Below are positions 53,553 to 64,000 of a stretch of 64,000 nt of DNA, one piece after another; the stretch's first letter is position 1, and every line of letters begins with the position of its first letter. The translations under genes and the position numbers were made by a program. The notes below the pieces were generated by a model that worked only from the letters and a program-made list of their open reading frames with translations, was not told the origin of the DNA and made no database searches. The stretch comes from Cyanoderma ruficeps (taxonomy: Eukaryota > Chordata > Aves > Passeriformes > Timaliidae), in NCBI GenBank assembly GCA_008694505.1, contig VZDJ01000346.1, positions 16,719,719-16,783,718 of the forward strand, written 5' to 3'.

Positions 53553-56500
53553 CCGTGAAGTAGACCAGTAATGTCTGGCTTCCAAATGGACTTTGTGCTG
53601 CTAATCATAATCCTTTGAGCTCAGTGTATCAGCCAGTTTTGATCCAACTCACCAACCACTTACCTAGCCTGCACTTTTCCAAGACCGTGTCATTGCACAC
53701 AGAATTGAAAGCCAGTCATTTCATCGTAGGAGGCTGTCAGGTCAGGCATGTCAAGTCAGTCCTGATTTCTCCAGTGCAAATCCATTTTTGACCATGGATT
53801 CCATGGTGGTATTCCTATCCTAAATACAGGAAATGGTTTCCCAGATTAGTTTCTCCATCACCTTCATAGGAATCAAGGTGAGGCCAACTGACCTGTAAAT
53901 TGTCCAGATTTGCTCTGTTCAGGTCATCAGGAATCTTCCCAAATTGCCATGAGCTTTCAAAGATAATCAAGAGTCATCTTGCACTAGTGTTTGCCAACTC
54001 CCTCAGCACCTGACAGGTGCAAACCATCTAGCCTTGTGAGTTTATATATATCCAGTATGTTTAAATGTTCCCTGACTTAATCCTCATCCACCCCAGTGTT
54101 TGTGCTTCTTGTGCCAGTTCTCACTGCTCCTAGGGCCTATGATTCCTGAGGGCTGGTCCTACAAGTAAAGATGAAGTGAAGAAGGCATTGAGTACATTGG
54201 CTTTTTTTATGTACTTGGTCACTACAGCCTGTTACCCATTCAGTAGCAGGCCGATATTTTTCTCCAGTCTTCCTCTTGACATAGATGTAGAGCTCTTCTT
54301 GTCCTTTATGCAGATACATCCCCAGGTGGGCTTTGGCATTCCTAACAAAACCTCTGCATTCTTGGATAGTGTCTCCTGTTGGTAATAGCAATTTTCTTCT
54401 GTGCTGTTTTGAGGAACCTGGATGAGGTCTGCAGTGGAGCTACTATACTGTTTTTTACTGGTTGAGCATTCAAACCACTCCTGCTACACTCACATGTTAG
54501 ACACTGGCTAGTGTGTGCACTGATATTTGTGCTCAGATTTGGGTAATACATGCAGGTTTTCTTGATGACCAGCTGCAAACTTTCACACATACGCAACATG
54601 GATTCTAAATTTGTACTTGTAGCTTTTGTTACAGGTGTAAATAACTTCTGAGAAATAAAGCTTTAGGTAGCAACGTAGCTCTTCTAAGTCTCCCTGGCAT
54701 GAAATACATGAACCTGTGCAGTGTGGGACTTGTGCATCTGTACAGAGCCTGCCTAGAGCATGATCTGTGTATGCCCAATGGGGCTGCTACTTCCTGGGCA
54801 TAGTGCACTTACAACCAGAATATATAATTTGTACAAACACAGTGCCCCTTTCACCCTTGGGCAGTATTATTGTGCAAATAGAAGAGACACATATCTGGAT
54901 AATCCCTGATATACAGAAGCTCAAGTCATGAGGAATCTGAAATACTGAGTTTGGGATCTGACCTTTAACAACAGTAATATTTGTCACTTACCTTGATGCC
55001 AGTGAGGAAGAAGCTATAAGCAATAGCCAATACTGGGTTGATTTTGATGTAATATACCTGGTGTGATCCGCTGAATGTCAGAGCTGTCATGGTTGAAGCT
55101 GAAACCAGGACAGAGCTAAAAAAAATTGCATCTCCTTTTAAGGTCTTTTCTGTGCTGGATTTGGAGGAAAGCAGTTGTGTTATTGCAGAAAATAATAACT
55201 TGATAATGATCAGAGTTGATAAGGTCTGAGCACAGTGACCTTTACCTGCTTATGAATGACTCAGAACAGTGTTGAAAAATTGAAGTGGTTGGAAGTGATT
55301 TGTGAGCTTTTATTAAGGCAAATCAGATAGTTGCATTTAACATCACAGATGGCTTGTATTTTCTAAAGTGCTTTTACTTCAGTGCAATAAGATGACTCAG
55401 AAGCTCAGTAGGATATTATGGCCCTGATTTTTCATTGCCTCACACCTCATATAGTGAAATTCCCAGTGCAGAGGAGGTGTAGGTCCAGTATTGCAGGATT
55501 TTATGCTTTAACTGTGCAAAAATCAACTGCTAGGAGCAGTGCAAAGCATCACAGCCCTATCCTCTTTCTTATGCTACTTTTCCTTTTGTTTTATATTTTG
55601 AAAGCATTACTTTATGTTTTCCCTTTGTACATTACATGCTTTTACTACCTGTAGGGACAAGGGAATTTATAACAATCTCACAGAACATTAAATTGTCTCT
55701 GGCATCCTGGAAAAAAACACCTCTTCCACATTCCTAAAAATCTTTCAATTATTTCTGAACAGGTTATTTTGGTTTGCTTTTTAATAGAGAGGGAATTCCA
55801 CAATATTCCAGAGTGCTGCTCCATATGGGGAAACATACTTCTGCTATTTCTTGGCAGAGAAGCAGCAGCATAGGTCTGTTTCCTCTTGGCAGAGAGCAGG
55901 AAGGGTAGGACACATCTCACTGAACTTTATCTACCAAAGCATCAAGCACTCAAATAAAGCTGCATTTCCTAGAAGTCACCAAAGGGAGGAAAAGCAGCAT
56001 TTTTTGAATGCTGCCTTTTGAATCCGCTTACCTTCAGCAGCCCAAGTGACCAGTGAGCTTAAACATGTAGCTCACAGGGGACTAGGTTCACAGAGAGAAA
56101 TCTTACTTTCACTTCCTACTCACTTTATTTTCATTAGTCCTTTAGCAGAAATGATCACAAATAGAATATGAGCACATACTTCTCTAGAGCCCCAGACTTA
56201 AAACTAGGGTTATTTCCTAGGAAGCCTTTTTTGCCATAAATGGAACACAGGACAACTTCAGAGATGGTGAAAACTGCTGCTATTTGTAACAGCATCAAAA
56301 AACTATAGTATTCTGCAATGAGGCACTTTTGCATGCCAAGAAACATCACTCCAGAAGCAGCATTACCCAGAGAATCTGAAATAGGTCTCTGCTGGAGTGA
56401 TGACAAAGAACCAATAGTTTCTCTCACTGACATTTTCAGCAGCATGCAATGATCCCAGTCCAGGCTAACAATGGAGTTTGTAGCTGGTACTGACCTGTGA

Positions 56501-58109
56501 CATGTAAGCTGAGGGACCAGAAGCACTGGCTGCAGGCAAGGCTATGAATTACAAACCATCGAGTATAAGCAAGCCATGGATTTTGTCTATGCAAATGCAT
56601 AGCTGGAGCTGCTGGTGCTGTGGGAACACATCAGCTGGAATGACAATAAGTAATTAACAGTCTGTCCAGCCACTCTGCTAATCTAATCACTCAGCACTGC
56701 TAATCAAATCACTCCAGTAGCTGGAGTGGTGCTTTCTGAATGCCAGTGCTCCCTAAAGCTAGGGTAAGTACAAATGAAGTCATTCAGGTGTATTAAGTTA
56801 AACTAATGATTGCAGAATAAGACAAGCTTTGAGAGTGCCAAGTCCTCAATTCCTACTTTCTCACACCCACAAAGCATCATCCCAGGAAAGTAGATGGAGT
56901 TGATTTAGATTAGGTTGGCATAGAAGGTAGAGGAGGAATCAAGTGCGGTATCTAGCACAGGTTAGTTGACCCATAGCTCAGGAGAACAGAAATTTTTGTT
57001 CACACTGGTTGAATTGACTGTACATGGGTCTTGCTGTCAGTTTTAAGAATAGGTCACAGACTGCTGGGGTGATGTAAAAAACCCAAATAGTGCCCTGTGA
57101 TTGTTATTTTCCTGTTCTACAGGAGAAATGACTGGCTTGGGGAACAGTGCATAGCCATGTGACCAGCTTAGGCACTGCTGCTGTCTGAGCAGGAATTGGG
57201 ATGTGAGAGGTGTTGGTTTCTGGGGAGGAAATGCACCTTTCCCATTATTGCCCAACAGCAGAAGCAACAACCTGAGCTCACCAAAGCCCAAAGAAGTCTG
57301 CTGTCTCTCTGTCCCCAGAGTTATGTGGAGGTGAACATGGTCTATCTGGGGACAGGGGAGGAGGATCCTTCAGTGTTGTTAGTAAGAGAACATGAAGTTC
57401 TTCCATTTCCATCTGTATGACTGTGAAACCTCCTGCAATCCCCTGACATTTTGCCTCCTTAGCCAGCATTTTATCGTAACTCCAAAACTCCATTTTGTTG
57501 TAAAATTGGATTTTGCCATCTTAAAGATAAGCACAAAATAAGTTGTGAGTTATTTTATGCCCATCTTGGCTAGTGGCTTTGTGTGAGCTGCTGAAAAGCC
57601 TTGGGGGAGAGGACAGGGGAGGGGAGATCATGGAAGACAGCAGTGCCAAGCAGCGTTGCAGGGAGATCATAGAAGGCAGCATTGCAGGCTGAGTACATTA
57701 CATAAGTGCCCTTGCAGACATTATGCAGCTGTACTAAAGCTGGTGAAGGTGTTCCCAAGTGCCCTTCACTGACACATTGCAATGGAGAAGCTCTGAAACA
57801 TGCAGTAAGCCCAGAAATGCAAGTGGTGTTGATGACTCTGGTATGTAGAGGTTCCAGCATCAACTCAGTTGTCTAATCACAAATGTTTGGTTTCCTTTGA
57901 GATTCTTTCAGTGACATTTATGACAGTCCTTGTAGTAGACTTTTCCATCACATTCCAGCATCCTACTGACCAGCAGAAGCTGTGTGACTGTCCTCTTGGC
58001 CCTGGGGTACTTCCCATTTGTTGTCCCAGCTGCACAGAAATGCCTGCCAGGAGCAACAGAGAGCTAGGAACTGCACAGTCCTCTCCTCCTCGACCCTGTG
58101 TGGAAGGTG

Positions 58110-58149
58110 CTGGTAGCCTTCAGCCGGTTCTGGTAGCCTTCAGCCAGTC
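58110..58149 (+). repeat. 20-bp tandem duplication
   Basis: The 20-bp unit CTGGTAGCCTTCAGCCGGTT occurs twice in a row, the second copy with a small change near its end. Confidence 0.9.
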
Positions 58150-61100
58150 ACCCTGTGCTCCTCCCAGCACACACGACAGGAGCTGGAGGCCGTGCACATG
58201 TCCAGTGCGCATTCAGTGTGGGGCTGCAGCCGAACCCACTGGAGGTCACAGTGCACAGGGACACAGTTCTGGCCCATGCTCAGCTGTGATGAATACATTT
58301 TCTGTGTAGACCAGGAACAAACTGCAGTCATCCATGTGGATGCTCTTGGTTCAACTCACGTAGCTGAAGGAATAGTACCCTGAGCTGGTGTTACATTACT
58401 GATATGATTTTTTCGGACTTACAGTAAGCAATCATGCTCTGAGCCTAATAGCTTTCGTAGCATTATTTGATGAGGATAATAGGCAAAAGGAGACTAACTT
58501 TGTATCTTACAGGTGAGAAATCTGTATTTTCTCCCTGTTACTGCGGGTTATTTTTAGGAATGTCAGTTATAATGACTTCATTATTTTTAACACACAGGAA
58601 GAAAGGAAAGAACAATCTTTCAGTTATGCTTTTATTTTTCCACTTTATTGCCTTTTTTTCTACTAGTTTGAGCACATCTGTTTTGCGAGCCTATAGCAGC
58701 AGAAATCTGCTGATGTGACAGAACTACAGATTCCACATATAACTTTTTCACTCTTTTCTCAAATAGAAGTGAAAAAAAAATTGTAATATACAACCACCTT
58801 GTAAGGTTTTAATGTTTCTTTTTTCTTTCTACTACTCCAAAATATGTTTTCAAAGAGTTTTCTTTTAACTGAGTCTGGAAACAATCCACTTTTAATGAGG
58901 ATTTACTGACACCTAATTGCCATCTGCCTCCTTCAGTTTCTCTCATGAGACTGCTTGATTTTTCCTTTGTGCTCTGAACTGCTCCTCTGTTGCTGCTGTG
59001 GTTTATACTCCAAGTGAACTCTTAAGTCTTTGTAATTTAAGTTTTAAGGCTTTTATTCTGTATTTCACCTTTGCCTGTACCAGAACTACACTAAAAAGCC
59101 TTGAGAGCTAAATACCTATGCAGAATGTAGATGCAAGATTCCTCCCACAACACAGGTGATGCTCACTGGAGTATCTGTTTTACAAATTTCTTTTCTTATC
59201 TGATGACACTGTATCAGAAAGACAATGCTGTACACAGCAATATGGTGTGAGAAAAGTAGTGCAGCTCTCATCAATATATGGAATCTTCCACAAAATTAAA
59301 ACTACCCTTTTGTTGTGCAAGCCATGCCATTAATAGGCCTCCAAAAGAGTTATCACTGCTGCCTTGTGGTGACCTTCAGCCCCATGGTGAGCTCACCCCA
59401 CGTCAGAAGCAAGGACTCTTTCATTGACTGAGGGCTGAATAGGTCTTTCAGAAATGTTTGGCAAGCCACATCTTAACATTCCTCTTACCATTATGCCATA
59501 AAAAGCTTTTAGAAAGTCTCCAGTGAAGACCTTCCTACTTTCCTGAAAATAATTTCTTTCAAAATTCTACTGGCATTTTCAGGTTCTCTGGTTTCCTGAA
59601 GGTAAGCTTCCAGTGGTGCCCCTGCAGCCTGCTTTTCTTCCTTAAGAAGAAATTCACATCCTAAGATGGTGACTTGTGATCCTTGGTCAGATGTTGATTC
59701 TCTCAGATTTTCTTCCTGGCTGAAACCAGCAGAAAGAAAAGTGAGCTATAGTAGCAGGTGCATTTTGTGACCTTGGAGCCATTTCTATCATTTCCTACCC
59801 AGAGGAGAGCAGGGCAGCATTTAAGTGGTGCACAGCTCATAAGGCCCATCATGTCAACCATGCCTTGATGAACATTTTAAGTCAGTCAGGCCGTAAGAGG
59901 GGCATATTGGTCACTGTTGGCTTCTTAGGAACTCTGTAAGTAATTAAATATTTCATATTAATTCAAATGGAGCATCCAATACACACTCCACTGTCAGGTT
60001 TTTTTCCTGAAAATGAGTAGAGGTGTAGCATGAGCCAATAGTAGATATTCTGTGTATGAATTTAATGAAATAACAAGATGGTGAGTTACACTGCACAACT
60101 GCATTTGGGGCAAATCCATTTGCAATCTTAATGTTTTGGGTTGTTAAGGCATCTTATTGCCAGAAAGCCACTTAATTTCTGTGGAATCAGATGTGATAAG
60201 GACTCTCTTTCAATTAATTGCGGTAGCAATTCCAGTACTGTCAATAATTAGCTTTCATTGTTCAGATACCTAGTGAAAATAAAGATGGGTGAAACATCTG
60301 TCCTGTGTTCAGTTTCTGATGGGCTTTTTATATCAGAGAAGATCTGAATTTATGCCTGTAAATTCAAGTTATCTCACTGACCATTAGCTATTTTATATCT
60401 CTGTTCATTTGAATCCTTCTTTTGTTCACAGAAGAAAATAATCTGTATGCTGTTTGCATCTATGGCTTGGGGGTTAGTTTCTCTATTTTTATGTACACGA
60501 GTCTTTCAAGAACAACATACTCTCTCTTGGTTTTATTAAGTGTTCTTGCCTCAAATATAGTGGCCTTACTATTATCCCAAAGGGCTTAAGTAAGCAGAGC
60601 TCTGACTTCGTAGTGTGAGACATCAGGAATCAGAGCTGCAGTAGCACAAAATGAACTAAGTTAAGTGTTGTGCTACTTATGATCCAGGATTTCACTATTT
60701 CTGTGGGTCCGCCCAGGGCAAGCTTGAAATTCTCTGAAGTGGTTCTGATCTACATCTCAAACAGAGTTAAGGACAAAGTTTCTTTAACAACATGCAAGCA
60801 ATAAGGCTGAAAAACAGTTTCCCTGCTATTTTTTCTGGCAGTTCTAAACTTTGATACTTGAAAACTATTTGTTTGTAATGTCAAGGCTAGATTCTTGTCC
60901 TGCTGGAAAAATTACATTCCTAAGAAAAGATGGCTCTCTCCATCTGAAGTGTTATCTGGCAAAGTTCAACTTCTTTAATGCTGAGTTGGTGCAGGATAAA
61001 ATGATTGGTGCCTCTATTGCTTTTTCTTCTGTATTCCTTCTGAGTAAATTAAAGTAAAAAAATAAAATTAAATTAAAATTGCATCCAAGCAGTACTGGAT

Positions 61101-61368
61101 TTTAGACAGTTTAATGAAAAACATAGACACCATTTCTGAGAAGCATTCAAACAATTGTCCCAGAAGGCTGTGGAATTAGTTCAATTTAAATGCTTGTCTA
61201 TGGACAAAGAGGAAACATGTAAAATCAGGAATTTACATTTGTACAAGAGAAATCTTAATAGATTCTTTTAAGAATCACTGTTGGCCCAGGCCTAAATGTT
61301 GCAGAAAAAGAAAGAACTGCTAAAAAATTTCATAAATTTATTTTACACAGAAAGGAATTGTCAATAGG

Positions 61369-61429
61369 GATAATGGTGATAATAGTAATAATAGTTATGA
61401 TGGTGATGGTGGTGATGATGATGATGATT
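61369..61429 (+). repeat. (GAT/GGT/AAT)n trinucleotide microsatellite
   Basis: About 60 bp of imperfect trinucleotides ending in pure GAT units (GATGATGATGATGATGAT). Confidence 0.92.
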
Positions 61430-64000
61430 TTATACAGTTTAAATTGATATATAGACATTTTCCAGTTCCTACTCCTTTTTCTGGTGTTAACCTTCTGCTG
61501 TCTCTCAAAACCCTGGGTTCTGTCTGGTGCTTGTGAGAGCATATGGTGAAGCAGCATCATCTGGAGTCCTTTGCCATGAACACCATTATATCTTGGTTTT
61601 ACTCATTCAATCTGAAATATATTTTTGTACCACAGAGTTTCCCAAATAACCCTCCCAGCCCTGCTAGCTCTACAGACTGGAACCCTATTGGTCACAGAGG
61701 TCTCATCTGGATATCTGATTAAGCTAAATTTTATGTTTTTGAACAAATTCTTCAGCAGAATTTCCTTCATCTGTGACTCATAATAAATAAATGGGCTCTG
61801 CATTGCATTAACATATCATGGTAAAGAAGTGAAACTGCATATTTATTGTGGTAGTCCTGGACCTATGTGCTTTTCTAGTAGAATATTCAGCAGGCACACA
61901 AATCACACCTACCAACACATCTACATGCAAACAACCACACTCAGGAATTTTCATCCTCAGGTAAAAAACTACGCATAAACTGGGCAAGTCTTAAATATGC
62001 CAAGTAAACACTTTCATGTTACAGGAAGTAAATAATCAACATCCAATGTTAATTAAATAGGCCTCTTGTCTGCCTGATGACACAATAAAAATACTGACAT
62101 GGTGTTGTGTCTTTATTGCATTCGAGATGCTTCTGTGCTAATGCCAAACATTACCTGATGGGTGTCACCCAAGCCTGTCAGTACCGTTTTTTTGCATCAA
62201 ATTTTCTTCACAAGAATGTGACGTCATATGAAGAAGGTTTTCTGAAATGCTGGCAGCACTGTGGTTCCTGCTGTGCCTCTGTTTTTTCCAGAGCTTGGGG
62301 GTTGTGTCTGCGGTATTGTGATTTTCTCTTGGCCATGCTGTCAGCCATAAATGTACTGCTCTTAGAGCTTGAACAATGTGAGCTGTGCATCACCTGCCCA
62401 CTTAGTTGTGCTGTCGTCAGTTTGCTCTGGATGGCAATGACTATACTCTTCTTTCATGTCACATTTTGTTCAGGCAGTATGAGCTCTCTGCAGCAAAGTT
62501 GAGACACTCTTCTTCAAGCAGTTATTTCAGTATTTTGTGTACCACATTTGCAAGCTCAGCTGTAACCACCACTTGCCATAAAAGCAGCAATGCATGAAGC
62601 AGCAGGTTCTCCAACAGCCCCAATATCATACCACATTCATCACCAAGAAAAGGGATTGAAGCTTCTTTCCTGCATTCCAGCTTAATGCACAAAGAGAATG
62701 TGTCTTTTTCTCTGTTGAAAGATTAATGTTATGTATTATAAGTATCTATTTTTCAAATGGTCACAAATTCAAGAATTTCTCAGACTTTGAAGAAACAGTG
62801 CATGTGCATTGATTTTTTTTTCTAAATCATTGGGCATTGTCCTGGTTTTGCAGGCATCTTGACTGAAGGTAAATCCAGGTTTTACAGTGTGTCTTCTAAA
62901 TGTATAAAAGTACTGATGTAACATGATCACAGCAACTGCGTGACAGAAAAAGTCTTACAATAAGCACACAGAGACAGGGCAGTCAGGAGAAAAGGTCTGT
63001 CCTTCCCCTGCTGCCCAGGGGTGCCTGATCAATGCCCTTCACAAAGGAAGCATCTATTTTTTTTTTTTTGGTAGATGAGTATTATCCACCACATAGTACT
63101 GGAACATCTGGTCTCTCTTCTCTTCCTAGATTGTCTGATTTATATGTCCGATGGCAGCTATTAGAAGGCTACAGTAAAACACAAAATAATATAGACTCTG
63201 ATCCTCCTGCAAGAGGATGTTTGTCTCTGCAAGAAGCTGAATGAGCCTAGACAACATTTACTTCCATCCTTTTGATCTGAAGGATGCTGCTTGTTAGTGA
63301 AGGCAGCTGATTCCAATCACAGTGGAGGGCTCTCATTTGCTCTTCTTTCACACTCACACTCTTCCTCCAAAAAGAAGAGGGTGGAAGTACTGGGAGTGTA
63401 GAAGCACAAAGTGTTTACTGGGCTGCAGTATCTGTGAGCGTCATTTGCCAGTACAGGTGATGGAGTGTCTTTTCATCTTGTTCCCTGGAGAATGAGGGAG
63501 AAGTGGGAAGGTGGAAGCCATTCTGTGGGTTTCATTGAAAAATTGTACAGGTGGTTGCAGACAGTGCTTACTCATTACTTAGCAGTGAAATGACAATAGT
63601 CAGGAAATGCAGAATTTGAGAGCAGGTGGTTGACGGGACAAGATTGGCTGGGGAACAAGAAAATAGAAATCCCGCTTGACCTCTGCCAAATCTTTTTGCT
63701 AATGTCTGTATTTATATTTGCTGCTGGATTGTTGCCAGTTCTTCAGTGAGTTGCCATCGAGGAGCTTTGTGACATCACTCTGCATCAATATACTGTATTT
63801 TTAGTACGTTTGGATATAGTTCAATTTTTAAGCTGTGTATCAAAAATCTAAAACTGTTGGCCTTATCAAGATATTACAGAGTTGGCTTTTTTGTTTTGTT
63901 TTTTAGAGACAGCCATCTGTCTATCTCAAGCTTATTCAGATTTCCCACAGGCAAAGTATTTTTAACTGTATCAATTATATTGTATCAACTGTTTTGTAAT

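Larger units (their letters stand above)
51262..54400 (-). mobile_element. Long CR1 LINE copy, split by three solo LTRs
   Basis: A minus-strand CR1 whose 3' end is at the left. The CR1 parts are 51262-51553, 51855-51911, 52675-52919 and 53553 to about 54400. Plus-strand landmarks in order are GATACTCCACAGCC, GTATTTATACACATTGAGA, GATGAACAGGCCCATCTG, GGCCCCAGTATGAACCC, TGGACTTTGTGCTGCTAATC, GTGAGGCCAACTGACCTGTA, CCATGAGCTTTCAAAGAT and AACTCCCTCAGCACCTGAC. About 1.4 kb of CR1 is kept, reaching well into the reverse-transcriptase region, and all of it is decayed. It must be older than the three LTRs within it. The right end is approximate. Confidence 0.9.
54401..64000. other. Far upstream region: no gene seen
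   Basis: No coding exon is recognised on either strand; I looked for the 3' exon of TNFRSF11B, the expected next gene, and did not find it. Small local duplications occur at 57622-57688 (offset 39 bp) and 58110-58149 (20 bp x 2). The longest ORFs (57869-58309 and 62107-62502) have no recognisable domain; the second begins at a non-ATG codon and is Cys-rich by chance composition as far as I can tell. Confidence 0.55.

Noticed and set aside
61050..61082. TAAAA/TTAAA-like run as a counterpart of the human epilepsy-associated pentanucleotide
   Set aside because: It is short and irregular, lies upstream of the gene and not in an intron, and the human repeat is in a later intron that is outside this window.
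62107..62502. 131-aa Cys-rich hydrophobic ORF
   Set aside because: It starts at a non-ATG codon, has no recognisable domain, no promoter or splice context, and is within the length expected by chance.
46151..64000. Exons of TNFRSF11B or another neighbouring gene
   Set aside because: No ORF resembles its cysteine-rich or death-domain regions, and no phase-compatible exon pair was seen.

Overview
The window looks like nuclear DNA from a bird. It is AT-rich, intron-like sequence with scattered CR1 LINE fragments, several avian-type LTRs and one CpG island. A tRNA-Ile-derived SINE with a CR1-like tail at about 26.9 kb resembles the passerine TguSINE1 type, so a songbird is my best guess, judged from memory and not from a database search. 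No bacterial or phage genes, CRISPR arrays, rRNA genes or functional tRNA genes are visible.

The only protein-coding gene I can support is SAMD12 (sterile alpha motif domain containing 12), on the minus strand. Its CpG-island promoter and first coding exon lie at about 45.0-46.1 kb, coding exon 2 at 27672-27847 and coding exon 3 (start of the SAM domain) at 101-230. The rest of the gene lies beyond the left edge. The three exons join in phase to give the first 106 residues plus one base of codon 107. Intron 1 is 17.8 kb and intron 2 is 27.4 kb.

Layout: 1-100, start of intron 3; 101-230, exon 3; 231-27671, intron 2, containing a pair of nested LTRs (4.3-5.5 kb), two CR1 fragments, the SINE and simple repeats; 27672-27847, exon 2; 27848-45623, intron 1, containing a 1.2-kb dead CR1 with reverse-transcriptase remnants and a probable ancient CR1; 45624-45636, coding part of exon 1 inside the CpG island; 46.15-64 kb, sequence upstream of SAMD12 in which I recognise no gene.

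The most striking structure is at 51.26-54.4 kb. A minus-strand CR1 has been split by three separate solo-LTR insertions (301, 763 and 633 bp). Each is flanked by a 4-bp target duplication (CACC, AGAT, CCGT), and removing them restores a continuous CR1. The CpG island also carries a consensus splice donor on the plus strand, which suggests an antisense transcript starting opposite SAMD12. Almost all long open reading frames here are chance ORFs in GC-rich or repeat DNA.
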